A DNA stretch of 64,000 bases, taken from Agrypnia vestita (lineage: Eukaryota; Arthropoda; Insecta; Trichoptera; Phryganeidae). The notes beneath the pieces are model-generated. The model saw only the letters and a program-made list of their open reading frames with translations, did no database searches and was not told the DNA's origin. The DNA lies in the NCBI GenBank assembly GCA_016648135.1, contig JADDOH010001554.1:62001-126000 (forward strand), read 5' to 3'. Each line of letters starts with the position of its first letter. Position 1 is the stretch's first letter. Positions 11,098 through 22,932 of this stretch are shown here, piece after piece. The translations under genes and the position numbers were made by a program.

Positions 11098-12170
11098 TTA
11101 CTTTTGAGTGTATGTATTTTGGATAAAAACTTTAATTTTTAGCCAGTGTTTGTTTTCTAATAGTTGTGGATATAAATCTTTTAACCCGTCGCATTCGTGC
11201 CTCTTTGGTGGTTTCTTTGTTTTTATATGTGTAGAAAAATATTTAAGAACAACTTTTCTCTGCTCTGATGTCCAGGGTACCAGATTTCTTTTCTTTTTTG
11301 TTTTCTCAAATGGAACGTTACTGTTAGTTATGTTTTTTAATAGTCGGGTTTCTCGATTCTCAGATGAAGATACTTGAGCTGCTGCCGTCGATGATTCCTG
11401 ATCCAAATATAGAGCTGCAGTCGTCGATGATGTCCTCATATAATTTATTTCTTGATATTCTATAATGTCTTCATTTTATATAGTTTCTCCTTCTAAGTTT
11501 TCTTCCATATTTAAATCGATTTCATCTAATGATTTTCCTTTACAAGCATCGGCTTTCCCATCTTCCATCAATAACAACAATTTAGATATTTTCGCTGTCT
11601 GATAAATGTCGTCTAGTAGTCTGTAATTTTTTCGATGAACCCCGCTTGTGTGTCCCATAAAGTGGTGAAACCGTGGTCCATGGACATACGTGAGTGCTCG
11701 TCAATTTGTCCTTGAATCACGTTGTCATGATCACTGGTCCCCACGATCGCAAAATCAACAGTCGGTGAGCAATCATGGTCATCAGTTAGCAAGGTTCCGA
11801 AATCAGCAGCTTGGAGTGGCATCGACAAATTTTCTTCCGTGAATACATATGAAGAACTACTTTATTCTGAAGGTGGTACATAATCGGAGTATCCATCGTC
11901 CGAATACGGATTCTGATCCGGGTATTCCTGCAAAACATAATATATTAAAGCCCAGAGCTACGAAAATATCAACACGTAAATATCATTAAACTCATACGCG
12001 CAATGCATACAAGTTTTCTGTCTTTATAGGAACATTACATATTTCGAATTAAATCTCTTATATTTATTTTAATTAAATAGAAATTACAACAAAAATTACA
12101 TTAAAAGTACTTACATTATTAAAAAATGAGTGTTCTTCTTTGTCAGTGATATCATCTTCGTCTTCCTTTT
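11098..12170 (-). pseudogene. Tyrosine-recombinase (Crypton-like) coding remnant with C-terminal basic domain
   Basis: On the minus strand, 11658-11476 encodes MGHTSGVHRKNYRLLDDIYQ, which fits the LGH-x(n)-Y active-site end of tyrosine recombinases, followed by AKISKLLLLMEDGKA and GKSLDEIDLN. After a stop, 11439-11098 encodes an E/S-rich spacer and a tryptophan-containing basic domain (WTSEQRKVVLKYFSTHIK ... WLKIKVFIQNTY), a combination I associate with Crypton-type proteins. Upstream, 11927-11613 encodes an acidic segment with an in-frame TAA, and a 56-nt exon (12115-12170) with AG and GTAAG borders joins to it in frame. A frameshift separates the acidic part from the MGH part. The product is broken; family assignment is moderate. 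Confidence 0.55.
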
Positions 12171-12954
12171 CTGTCAAAAACATTATAATTAATAAAAATG
12201 TTTTTTACATACCTATCTACTTTATAACAAAAATTGTGTGATAGTAATTACATACTTTTAAACAAATGGTTTGTACCTAGCATAGATATTATCTAGTCGT
12301 AACTTGTACTGCAATATTTAAAGGAAACAACAACCCACAATAGTTTTGTCATACTTACTTTTTTTCAAAATTAGATTTACAATGCATTGACTTCTTTTCA
12401 TTATTTCACACACGTCACAAAACAATAAAGTCGCAAGCAAAAAAACGTCGTATTAAAATAATAATACAATATATATGTATATACACTTGCAATCTGGCAA
12501 GTAAAATAAATAATCAAAGGCGCAAGAAACTCTTCACTGCTCCAACATTCAAACAAAACTGAGTCTAAGATGAACCTCGTCTACGTAATATTACAACATT
12601 GCCAAACTGGCCGCAATGAACAGAAAAACCGACAACGCCGCTTATAAACACCTACCAGCAAACGGGGCGGACGCAAGACTATCGTTGCTGTGAATAAAAA
12701 TATACACATAAAATTATACTCCCTCACAGCGCTCCTTGCGGCAAATCGTCGAACTGCCAATATTCATTACCAGACGTTTCGGGACATTTTTTGCTTCCAT
12801 ACAAATTTTTGCCAGTCGATACTTGATGACGAAAGCATCAAATTGGCCGATTTTGGCGTGAAAACATTATTGCGTCCGTATATTGGACGCACTAAGTCGG
12901 TGGACGCAACAATACTATGCAATTTTTAAGGGGTGGACGTAACAAGTATTGTGG

Positions 12955-12980
12955 GATATATATATATATATATATCTATG
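12955..12980. repeat. (TA)n microsatellite
   Basis: A run of TA dinucleotides, followed by AT-rich sequence (12980-14200) that holds no recognisable gene. Similar TA tracts occur at 5018-5040, 8976-8996 and 20256-20270. Confidence 0.8.
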
Positions 12981-14959
12981 TATAAAATTGAATTTCTGTA
13001 ATTAAATGTAAAATTGAACGTCTGTAATCAAACAACATTCCGTAACCTTGTCTAGCTTGTGTTGTAGCCCTAATGAGTATAGTTAGAGGGATATTAAATG
13101 AGTTTGTCTACTTTTAAAAAGGCCGTCACTGCTCTGCCTTAAATGTTTTATGTTAAAAAAAATTCTCAGTGTTTTTCTTGACACGGAAACTAAATTCACA
13201 CGTATTCTTTTTTACAGTAATTGTTTTCTCTTCTTTGTAATTATTAATCTCTATTAATTTATGTTTTTTGGCCTTTGAGAAATGTGAAAAAATGTATGTA
13301 ATTGAATGATAGAGAATTTTTATATGATTTTTATAAAAATTATCTTTATACTTAATAGTTTTCTGTCATTTGATTGTATTCCAAGAATAAAATGTAATCA
13401 TACTAATGAACTGAACCAATATTTTCTTAGTTGCATTTTACAACCTTGAAGAAAATATAGTCTCTCCACATCACTCTCCTGGAGATCTCATCCACCTCCT
13501 ACCTCAATCAAAATGGAAACATCTTTATTATTTATAGACTTTGCGAAACAGTGGTATCCCTTTCCCCACAAACTCATTTTTAAATAAATCTGTAACCCAG
13601 GCAATGTCGGGTATGGACCGCTACTAATTGATATTGTATATTTGACTAACGCTTCATTACTAACGACAAAACTGTAGCAAAAAACAGTGTGGCCATCGCA
13701 TGTATAAATATCGGGCGAGTACCTACTGACAAAGGAAAAGTCTTTCTAGTATGAACGTGAGCGATTTAAATAACATGTGAAATTGAACAGAATATTTAAG
13801 AAAATAATCGAAGCAATAGAAACAGAGCAATAAAAAGTGTTCTTCGGACGAGTAACCAGAGATAATTAGTGCCGATTAAGAAATTGGATTTTATATCCAT
13901 ATCTGTGAATAGAAATTAGATATTATATATAATGAATAGTGTATGAAATATTCTAGAAACATTTAGTTACTGTAAATTTAAGAACAGTGCTCCTTCAAAA
14001 TTTGTGTCCAGTAACTTTGTGTATTAAATTAAAAAAAAAAAAAAAAAATTGTTTTAACATTTCAATTGCCTCCTGCAGCCATGTCCCGTGACAATATTTA
14101 AAAAATAGATTAAGAAAAAAATAGCTTTAATGTTAACGCAATCAATTGTTTTAAAATTTTTTCATCCATCACTGTTATTCGTTGAATCTGTTTTCTCTAA
14201 ATAATATTTTTCTTGAACAAATAAATTGTAAATATGTATAAACATGTATCTCTACAGCCGGAACAATGCTTCTATGTCTCACTAACGTCGAGCGATGTCA
14301 GACTTTCAAACTGATTACAAAAAGTGGCCATCGCCAAAGCGAATAGTTGTGATGTTAACAGCAGTCACAGTTTATCAAATGATTTACGCTTGCTAAACTA
14401 CGATGCTTTGGTCAATGTTCAGCCAGGACTGAGTAAACACAACTCTATTTCTATGCAGTTGTATTTGTTCAATGACTTGACACAAATGTAAGCATTCTCC
14501 ATTCTAGAAGACTCTTTTACAATTTATAGAATAACAACTGGAACTTTTGTCAATTCAAACCCATTTAAGGTGATTGAATCTAGACATAATTGTGGATCAC
14601 AAACATTTTCAGTACATCTCTACATCCAAAGAAGTAATTTAACTTGTGGATATTATCTTTTTTACTGTGAGGACAGTAGGTATACTCGATTATCCAGGAT
14701 GGCAAAAAAGTAAAAATAATTAATAATGTGAATGGCCCTTTGAAGATAGTATTTTCTAGTAGAAATTTGTCAGCCGGCAAGACTCGTGGTATAATAGAGT
14801 CCTGGTACCAACACTGATGAATGAATTATAAATATTTGATATAAGTTACTTTAATGATATAGATAGTACACTGTTTTACAGAAAATTAGTCGAAAATATA
14901 GAAAAAAAATGCAAACTTTTAAGTCGTTTATCTTCATAACTATTTTTATTAGGACATTG

Positions 14960-15046
14960 TCGCTCGAACGTTTTTGATACATAATTTTGTAGGAATCTAC
15001 CTGTTAAGTATTGTGGACTAGCTTTGTTACACCCTGTATATAATGT
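14960..15046. mobile_element. Half copy of the 'acaggg' foldback family
   Basis: The stretch aggaatctacctgttaagta ... ctagctttgttacaccctgtat matches the right-hand ends of the foldback elements at 21776-22100 and 60195-60720. No left arm is present, so this is a solo end. Confidence 0.55.
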
Positions 15047-15150
15047 TTAGTTAAATTTATAAATCAGAATATTGATACTGCAGAAATTAATGAGTTTTAT
15101 AATTGTTTAGGGTGAACAGTAATATAAATAAAATTCATTATAAATAATTG

Positions 15151-15693
15151 GCCGTTTTCTGGAATAAGTAGTATTGCTATTTCAGTATCTTGGCAGTTAT
15201 TGTTTAAAATTGTAATGCACACACATTGAGTTAATTTAACACGACTACAGTTTCGAGAGGAGCAGTCCCTCTCATCATCGGTGTAACTTATAAATTACAC
15301 TTGATGATGAGAGGGACTGCTCTTCTCGAAACTATAGTCATGTTAAATTAACTCAATGTGTGTGCATTACAAAGTTTAATTTAGTTTAAATTAAAATAAT
15401 TATGTCACACCACAAAGTAAGTGCCATATCAATTAATAATATTGTCATTTTAGGTTTGACAGGTTTGAAATTAATGAAATCAATCACTCAGAAAGCCCCA
15501 AAAGTAAACAAACGTTAAGTTTTCCACAATTTGTGAATAACTTAACGTTTGTTTACGTTTTAGAGCTTTCTGATTGGTTGAATTCATTCATTTCAAACCT
15601 ATCAAACTTAAAATCACAATTGATGGCATTACAATGTTATACAATAACTGTCAGGATACCAAAATAGCAATATTGCTTATTTCAGAATACGGC
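15151..15693. mobile_element. Foldback (long inverted repeat) element with a second palindrome nested in it
   Basis: The left arm starts gccgttttctggaataagta and pairs over more than 50 bp with the right arm ending tatttcagaatacggc (15640-15693). Inside the right half, another inverted pair surrounds 15510-15545 (aacgttaag/cttaacgtt with GTAAACAAACG). The left half is interrupted at 15211 by the separate palindromic element 15212-15370. A decayed relative lies at 62470-62650. No coding capacity. Confidence 0.75.
15212..15370. mobile_element. Palindromic element nested in the foldback at 15151-15693
   Basis: The two arms, gtaatgcacacacattgagt at 15212 and its complement ending at 15370, are about 75 bp each and nearly fully complementary, with gagaggagcagtccctctca in the inner part. 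The same arm ends and inner block occur at 52717-53417 and, in one copy, at 58430-59350, so this is one dispersed family with varying internal content. Confidence 0.8.
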
Positions 15694-15899
15694 TTAATGT
15701 ATTATTTTTCATTTTGTATAAGACATTGATTTTCATTTAACCTCTTTGGGCCCACGGTATCAAATATGATACTGGGAGTTTATGTCGAAAATATATTTAC
15801 TGGTTATTTATTTATTTGACTCCCTTATGGCTTTTACAACATATACAAAATAAAAATAAAAATCACATAAGACAGATTTGCAGTTAAAAGATTCAAGTA

Positions 15900-17190
15900 C
15901 GAGGGCGGTCCAATAAGTACCTAGCTTCACCGCCCGATGGCGCTACTATCGTGTAGTATATTCTCGTAGACGACTACTGTAAAAATTTCATTCGAATCGG
16001 ATTCCTAGTTTTGTTTTGACCGCGTGTGGAAGTGGGCGTGTCCGCGGATTTTAGAAAAATGGAAAAAGAGCAATATCGGTCGGTGATTCGATTCTTGTTT
16101 TTGGAAAAGAAATCGCGCAGCGAAATCAAAGAGCGCTTGGATGCTGTGTATGGTGACTCTTCTCCTTCGATGGCGACTGTCAAAAAATGGTTTAATGAGT
16201 TTCAACGTGGTCGCACATCGGTTTTTGATGAGCCACGCCCAGGTGTCCCGAAAACGGCTACCACGGAGGATAACATAACAAAAATCCACGATCTCGTATT
16301 AGCAGACCGCCGATTGAAGGTGCGCGAGATAGCTAAGACAGTAGGCATCTCAAAAGGCCGCGTGGGTCATATCCTGCATAAAATTTTGGGCATGAGAAAA
16401 CTGTCGGGGCGATGGCTGCCGCGTTCGCTCCGGACAACAAGCGAAACAGTGAGACTACTTCAGAGCAGTATTTGACGCTGTTTAAGCGCAATCCAAAGGA
16501 GTTTCTACGTAGTTTCGTGACCGTCGACGAAACGTGGATCCACTGATACACACCAGAGACCAAGGAACAGTCGAAACAGTGGACTTCACCCGGTGAATGT
16601 GCTCCGAAGAAGGCGAAGACTGTCCTATCGGCTGGAAAGGTGATGGCTACCGTTTTCTGGGATTCACACGGTGTGAATTCTACTTCGACTTCGTGTATTC
16701 TACTTCGACTACCTGGAGAAGGGCAAAACCATCACAGTGCTGTACTATGCCAAATTATTGGGCCAATTCGACGCCGAATTGCAGAAAAAATGGCCACATT
16801 TGGCGAAGAAAAAAGTGCTCTTCCTCCATGACAACGCACCGGCTCATACCTCCGCCCTCGCCACGGCCAAATTGGTGGAAGTGGGCTACAAACTGCTGCC
16901 CCATCCACCGTATTCTCCAGATTTGGCCCCGTGCGACTTCTTTTTGTTTCCAAACTTGAAAAAGTCACTCGCCGGGCAGAAATTTGAGTCGAATGAGGAG
17001 GTCATCACCGCCACGGAGGCCTACTTTGCAGACCTCGAGAAAACTTATTTTTCAGACGGGTTAAAGAAATTGGAGCTTCGCTGGATCAAGTGTATCGAGC
17101 TACAAGGAGATTATGTTGAGAAATAAATTTCCACTTTTCCAAAATTTTCGTTTTTCTTTTGTAGGCTAGGTACTTATTGGACCGCCCTCG
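15900..17190 (+). mobile_element. mariner element, full length, transposase disabled
   Basis: Inverted termini cgagggcggtccaataagta (15900) and its complement (ending 17190) extend to about 26 bp and are flanked by TA on both sides. The 1291-bp length is standard for mariner. A second copy of the same family begins at 63510 in opposite orientation. The transposase is described separately. Confidence 0.95.
16059..17126 (+). pseudogene. mariner transposase, frameshifted
   Basis: It starts at ATG 16059 (MEKEQYRSVIRFLFLEKKS), with N-terminal helix-turn-helix segments (KKWFNEFQRGRTS; VREIAKTVGISKGRVGHIL). DD34D catalytic motifs are all recognisable: VDETW (about 16527), HDNAPAH (about 16830) and YSPDLAPCDF. 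The frame breaks near 16425 (shift), has TGA in place of a Trp codon at about 16543, and a roughly 22-bp tandem duplication near 16672-16708 (tctacttcgact repeated) restores the original frame to the end at 17126. Inactive. Confidence 0.93.
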
Positions 17191-17561
17191 TACATATAAT
17201 AGATTTGTGTAAATTTAGATTGCAGTTAAAAAGATTCTCTTTTTTTATATATATAAAACACCCTGATGATGGAAAGGTTTTTCTGAGACATGTAGGTGTA
17301 ATCAATCAAATGTAGATACATACAAATAATACAACCATTTTTTTTTAAAGATTCAAGTACATGATTTGTGTAAATTGAAAAGAGAAATTTAAACAGGAAG
17401 ATGAAAAAGAAAAATGTATTTATCCATACCATTTAGTTGAGACATAAAGAATTTTTTCAATTTAGTCCTATACACAGTTATACTATCAGCAAAAATGTTG
17501 GCCACCTCTGCAAGTTCATTTCCTAATGAGTGTACTCTGAGATTTAGAGTTTGCTAATGCA

Positions 17562-17768
17562 TTAGTTCTGACATTTCCTCTTTAATAAAATAATGCACTG
17601 TGTCTGGGGCGTCGTTTCCTCTTTAATAAAATAATGAACAATCTGGGGGCAATCAATCATGTTATTTATGATCCTATACAGAAATATTAGGTCTGTCACG
17701 GTACGTCTCACAGACAAGTTTAATGGTTTCAAACAACTAAGGAGATATTCATAATTGATATCCTCCAA
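17562..17768 (-). pseudogene. LINE ORF2 C-terminal fragment
   Basis: The minus strand encodes EDINYEYLLSCLKPLNLSVR and RTVTDLIFLYRIINNMIDCP, a pattern common to the C-terminus of non-LTR retrotransposon ORF2 (compare RRKIANLILLYKIINN at 1700). It is truncated on both sides and includes a local duplication (tcctctttaataaaataatg at 17577 and 17617). Confidence 0.6.
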
Positions 17769-18150
17769 GCGTATATTTAATTTGTAATGACTAAATTTAA
17801 AGAACTTTTTTTGGTTTCGTTCAACTGCCGTTGAATGATTAACTGGTTAAATAGCTGGAAATGCCGTTGAATGATTAACTGATAGTCTGGTTAAATAAGA
17901 AACAGTTTGACCGACGGCGCACATTTTAGCCTCGACAAACAAAGTTTAACTGCGCTATTGACAAGTTAATGGTATTTACCCGAGTGTCATATTTGATACC
18001 GTGGGCCCGAGGAGTTTAAGATTTTTTGTGAAATTTGACAAATAACTATTTTGGCTCACAACCAAAGCGACAGAAAGTAACCTCAAAGTCAAAGAATGAT
18101 TGTATTTTCTATCGCTATGTATAATGCATTTTTTTTTCGTATTTAAACAG

Positions 18151-18465
18151 GCTCTTCTCTCACTTCTTATATTGATTGCTATTGTCGTCTTTTTTCAGTG
18201 TTTGTGTGCCGCTCTCTTACACTATAACAGGAAGTATGGCCTTCAGACATCCGGCCTGCTCTTCCTGTTCTGGTTCCTGTTGACGTTGTGCAGCGTACCT
18301 CGGTTCAGATCGGAAATTGTGAATGAAATGGAGAGAACTTCTGATAATACCGAAATCTATCCTTTTGTCAGTTTTATGATATTCTTTCCCGTAATTTTTA
18401 TCATGCTCATATTGAACAGTTTTGCTGATCTTCCACCTAAGGAATCTCCATACCCCATCAACAAG
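18151..18465 (+). CDS. MRP: MRP exon: second part of TMD0
   Basis: The exon has acceptor ttaaacag and donor gtatgt, 315 nt, 105 codons, phase 0 to 0. It encodes hydrophobic helices of TMD0 (ALLSLLILIAIVVFFQ near the start and SFMIFFPVIFIMLILNSF near the end), separated by LHYNRKYGLQTSGLLFLFWF, a conserved MRP stretch. The end reads FADLPPKESPYPINK, the entry to the cytoplasmic L0 linker. The preceding intron is nearly 11 kb; a TTAA-flanked transposon ends only 135 bp before this acceptor. Confidence 0.93.
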
Positions 18466-19376
18466 GTATGTTATGAAATTTATATAAATGATTTGTTATT
18501 GATTGCAAAATGCTTTCACAAACATATATCTAATGTTGCTGTGCTTAAAAGTAGTAATTGTTTTTATTTGTTTTATTTTGCATCCCTCACTTAACCTAGC
18601 CTTATTAAATGTGCTGCTACCTTTGTTGTTAATATTTTGGTTGCTGAAGTTTGTGGTGTTTTATTAACATGACCACAGATAATTATAATCAAAGTCGTCC
18701 CTATAAAAAGGCTTTAGGTACCTATATGCTAAAATGAAATTTTACAGAAGAGGGAAAAATCACTTTTTTTATTAGTTTCTATTCAGATACAAGTATATGT
18801 ATGTAACAGTATGTACAATAAGTGGTTGTTGGTGTTTGTGTTCTTAGTCCTCCTCACTAGGGGTTGCTGTGCTGAGGCGGACTAGTTTTTCCAATTTATT
18901 TACTTTTATAAAATTTCTTTGTCATTTTTAGTATATTTTTTAATATGTTTGCATCAATTTCATTTGGCCATTCTTTTGTCTTTTTTTATACTCTTCAATC
19001 TTTTCAATATTTTTTTGGTTAGAAGAAGGATGTTGTAGAGCTTAGTTGAATTAATCAATTAATCAATCAATTATGGACATTAATTTTACATTTTCTTTGT
19101 TCATGCCTATCAGCTTAAGCTGCCTGCCCATTATCAATAATAATAATAATGTTGTTAAGCAATCCCATCAACAAGTGACATCATGGAACTGTCGGCATCC
19201 ATCATATTTGTTACTACCAAACGAATATAGACCCTATTTCAACGTTAGCCAACTTTTGGGGTTGACTTTCGGCAAGATCAAATTGAACCATGAAAAATAA
19301 AATACTGCACACGGTGCATACAGTTACATAGACCATTTTATAACAAAAAAATCACTTTTTAACCTGATGTATACAG

Positions 19377-20312
19377 CAGTGGCGTGCAGCGCATATAAGC
19401 AAAAAAGCTGTGCATTAGTAAAGATTCTGGAAAACAAATATTAATTAAAAAATCCTTATCTTAAGAAAATTTGATTTTAAATTCTAGCCGTAATTCATCC
19501 TACGGATAGAAGTTTTATTTCTGACGTTTTGTTTAACGTGACGTGTCTGTTTTTTTCAATTTAAAATTCTAGCTGTAATTCATTTCTGTACCTAACTTCA
19601 TGTCAATTCTTAATTTATCTCACTTGTTTTCGCCCAACAAATTTGTTCCATAGATCTAGTCAAGTCGAGAAAGAAACTCGTCCTGAACCATGTATTTTTA
19701 CTTATCTCTATGTCTGCGAGTTTTTGTAATGGACAAGTAAATTTTTCATGGAATAGCATGTTTCTTCGAAAGGTCCTATGCCAGATGAGAACTGCGCACA
19801 AGTCACTTTCAGAAATGATATTTTTCACAAATTCCACCCAAAACTTTTTGGGTGAATTATATTTCTCATTTCTATGGTGAATGTAAATACCATCTGTCAT
19901 ATCATAATGATTATTTACGACGACATTGCCATCGATGATTAAAAATGTTTATTTTATGAATGATTTATTTTTGTGAAAAGAAACGTATATCTGAAATTAA
20001 TATTATCCCCGATTTAATTATATATAAATCGTCTTTGAAATAGGTATATTGAAATTTTTTACCATATTCCTATATATAAAATATTTATTTATTTAGATAA
20101 TCTTGTTTACAATACTTCTTTTATAGTGCAGTTATTTTTGTGGATTGAAACTACTCAAAATAGTTAATAATATACAGTTAAAAAAAATTCAAAAATGTAT
20201 ATGCCCTTATAGGTATATGCATATATATATTTTTTTTAATATAGGTATATATATATATATATATATAGTCAGTCATAGCATAACCTAAGTTTATACCCAC
20301 TGCACGCCACTG
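19377..20312. mobile_element. hAT-like non-autonomous element
   Basis: Termini cagtggcgtgcag (19377) and its complement (ending 20312) are hAT-type ends. The adjacent 8 bp, gtatacag and gtttatag, match at six positions and may be a decayed target duplication. Inside, a minus-strand ORF (19610-19900, 96 codons, ESDLCAVLIWHRTFRRNML...) has no motif I can name. AT-rich and TA-repeat sequence fills the right half. Confidence 0.65.
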
Positions 20313-20789
20313 GTTTATAGGAACGGCTTCAATTTATAAACATCTGTCAAAAGTATGTGATGTGATATTTTATCAACTTAACCTCAGATAATTATCATAT
20401 TTGAAGTCATCAAATTGTTTTATATACACAGTATTATATCTTTTATTAAGGGGATATATTTAGCTATTATGAAATAATAAATCTATAAAATAAGATAAAT
20501 TCATTAATAGGTACCTGCATGTGTATATTTGGATTTAAATATATGGAATGAAAAAAAAAAATGTTCCTGCCTTCAGAAATGCTATTGGTTAGAATATTTA
20601 TCACTATTTTAATTTTACTAAGTTATACAGGGTGGTTCAGGCCTATGGCATATGTCCAAATACTTCAGAGGGCTAAATTTTAATATTATTCAATATTATA
20701 AATTCATTTGCTTTAATATAAGTGATATGAAATTTTTAAAACTTTGCAGAAAAATTTTGGTTAAAATTTCTAATTTGAAACAAGTTGAT

Positions 20790-21050
20790 CAATGTATTGA
20801 TAGTCCCTACGTGAACAAATTTTTCTACAAAAAAAATAATTTTACAGGAGAGCTGTTTGAAGTTTGGCTTAATAGAAAATGAGCATATTTACCCAATGTT
20901 GCGTCAGTTTTCTTTTCTCTGAAATAAGTAGAAACATTTTTTTTAAATTTTGTGTTGCAGAGAAGAGTATTTTCTGTATCGGTACAAGAAAGTAAAAAAT
21001 GTATTTTAGATAGAGGTCCAAGTTTACATAGGGACTGTCAATATTAAAAT
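20790..21050. repeat. Inverted repeat upstream of L0 exon
   Basis: The block attgatagtccctacgtgaa (about 20795) recurs as complement ttacatagggactgtcaata at 21033, about 35 bp before the exon at 21085. The preceding sequence (20628) begins tacagggtggttcag, a terminus-like motif, but the boundaries are not clear. Confidence 0.4.
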
Positions 21051-21084
21051 ATTAGTTGATTAATTTACAAAAAAACTATTTTAG

Positions 21085-21278
21085 CACACCTGTCCAGAAA
21101 GAAGCAGCAGTTTCCTTTCCCGCCTAGTTTATGCCTGGTTTGATCCACTGTCTTGGGTCGGCTACAGAAGACCACTCGTTATGGATGATTTGTGGGAAAT
21201 GAATCCAGATGACAGCTCTACGGAAGTCGTTCCACTCTTTGACAAATATTGGAACCAATCTCTCAAAAAGCATGAGGG
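21085..21278 (+). CDS. MRP: MRP exon: L0 linker
   Basis: The exon has acceptor actattttag and donor gtgagt, 194 nt, entering in phase 0 and leaving after two bases of a codon. The product contains CPERSSSFLSRLVYAWFDPL and GYRRPLVMDDLWEMNPDD, which match the family pattern CPE-SSFLSR-WW---GYR-PL---DLW at the L0/TMD1 junction. This cytoplasmic linker is required for trafficking and transport in ABCC1 (established knowledge for the family). It ends NQSLKKHEG. Confidence 0.93.
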
Positions 21279-21634
21279 GTGAGTATTTTTAATTATCTAT
21301 TTTATCAGCAGATATAGACATAACAGAATCAAAGGATTGCGATTTTAGTTTTACTGGTTTCTAGCAGTCCATGCCTGGCATTGCTCTGGATTCAGATTTA
21401 ATCATAAGGGGATTAGGGTTTATTTTGCACAGGCACTAATAATTATGATGCATGAAAAATTTAGTCCAGGCAGGAGAAGGATAAAATTCTGGGGGAGTGG
21501 GATAGCTAAATGAAACGTGCCCATTTTTAATGCAGGATACTAAAGAGTAAATATTCAAAATTTAGTTCAAATTGCTCAAAAGGTTATGTAATTTTGTATA
21601 GAGAAAATAGACATTTGTATATGGGGTGTAAGGG

Positions 21635-21773
21635 CCGGTTGTTTCAAGTTGGATCAAAGTAAGCGTTCTTTTAAAGCATAGATTTTTACGTTCTCCACCA
21701 ATCAGACGATCCGTTTTCGTAAAAATCTATGCTTTAATCGACCGCTTACTTTGATCGAACTTGAAACAACCGG
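21635..21773. mobile_element. Foldback MITE, copy 1
   Basis: Left arm ccggttgtttcaagttggat and right arm (complement cccggttgtttcaagttcga) are complementary through agcatagatttttacg, leaving a short loop around ctccaccaatcagacgatcc. A close relative is at 30028-30181. It directly abuts another foldback element starting at 21776. It has no coding capacity and would form a strong hairpin in the transcript. Confidence 0.8.
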
Positions 21774-21775
21774 GC

Positions 21776-22100
21776 GTAACAGAGCTACTCCACAATACTT
21801 TACAGTTGGATTTCTGCCTTGATTATGAGTTGAAAATGTTCAAGCAACCATGATCTAATATCAATAGTTATGCAATATCAAAGTTTGCATTTTTTTTTCA
21901 ATATTTCTGAGTTATTTTTTACAAATATATAATATCATTATAGTTACTTATTGTATTGATTACAAACTTCAAACTCAAATAAATTCATTTGTTAATTCAA
22001 GTTATATATCTCCATAAATATCATGGTTGCTTGAACATTTTCGACTCATAATTAAAGCAGGAATCTACCCTAAAGTATTGCGCGCTAGGTCTGTTATACC
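21776..22100. mobile_element. Foldback element, 'acaggg' family, copy 1
   Basis: Left arm (cgtaacagagctactccaca ... gattatgagt) and right arm (actcataattaaagcaggaa ... ctgttatac) are inverted copies of about 55 bp with around 80% match, and interior arms continue (atctaatatcaatagttatg and the corresponding right part). The same organisation occurs at 60195-60720. Confidence 0.7.
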
Positions 22101-22246
22101 GTGTATATGAACTAGGTATTACAGAATAAATCATATTTTCAAATTTACACAAAATAGTTGATTGGTACCTTCTGGCATCAAATTAAATGACATAGTTTAC
22201 CATGCTTTGTTATCCTGCCCATGTTATTTTTAATAATTTTTTTCAG

Positions 22247-22438
22247 TGCACATCATACAACTACGAAAGCATCATTCAGAAAAGCATCGGGAAGTGTTGA
22301 TTTTGGAAATTCGAAAACCAAAAAACCAGCTTCAATATTACCGGCTTTGTGTAAAGCCTTCGGCCCAACATTTATATTTGGTTCTTTTCTAAAATTGACT
22401 CAAGATGTTATGACTTTCGTATCCCCGCAGATTTTAAG
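22247..22438 (+). CDS. MRP: MRP exon: start of TMD1
   Basis: The exon has acceptor tttttttcag and donor gtacgt, 192 nt; it begins with the last base of a split codon and ends with two bases of the next. It encodes a polar, variable stretch (AHHTTTKASFRKASG...) then SILPALCKAFGPTFIFGSFL and KLTQDVMTFVSPQIL. The last part is the first TMD1 helix, with the conserved PQIL motif of the family. Confidence 0.93.
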
Positions 22439-22881
22439 GTACGTTTTCTTTATCGTATTTCTCTATTAAATATGAGCCAAATTCAATACACTTAGACCTT
22501 GTTTAGCACTTCCTTAATTAATGCTGATTCAATATAATGCGTTATGCTCGAAGCCTAAAAAAACTCAAAATTTACTCTGGTACAAATGATCCACTTATCC
22601 GACTTAACACTTGTATTCCAGTTAAAATAGTTTTCCCAACATCCAACACTAATTTAATAACATCCAACACTAATTAATTCAGCCTCCATCCATCCAACAC
22701 TCCTCATCCAACACTAATGAATCATATCAAATTTTAAGGTATATTACACGTCAACAACTTATTGATAAACAGATGGCGAAAATAAAGGATCATGTTATTT
22801 TGTAAAAAAAAACATCGTGGATGTCATAGGGAATATAGACATTGTTTGGCAAAAATTAACTGATAAAAGTGTTATAAATAA

Positions 22882-22932
22882 ATTTTGATGTGACATGTAT
22901 TCCGTGTTCGCATCTCTATTAAAAAAAAAAAT
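22882..22932 (+). mobile_element. SINE 3' tail fragment
   Basis: The sequence ttgatgtgacatgtattccg tgttcgcatctctatt followed by an A run matches the 3' end of the tRNA-derived SINEs at 60897-61067 and 52960-53147. The tRNA-like head is missing. Confidence 0.7.

Larger units (their letters stand above)
15741..18015. mobile_element. TTAA-flanked piggyBac-like element carrying a mariner and LINE debris
   Basis: The left end cctctttgggcccacggtat and the right end (complement: actcctcgggcccacggtat) form inverted termini extending through caaatatga. Both are bordered by TTAA (15737-15740 and 18016-18019), as in piggyBac insertions. No piggyBac transposase is visible in the 2275 bp; instead there is a complete mariner (15900-17190) and a LINE fragment (17562-17768). 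It ends 135 bp upstream of the MRP exon at 18151. Confidence 0.75.

Noticed and set aside
16597..16968. ORFs of 120 and 78 codons within the mariner
   Set aside because: They are out-of-frame readings of the transposase; the catalytic motifs are in the frame of 16737-17126.
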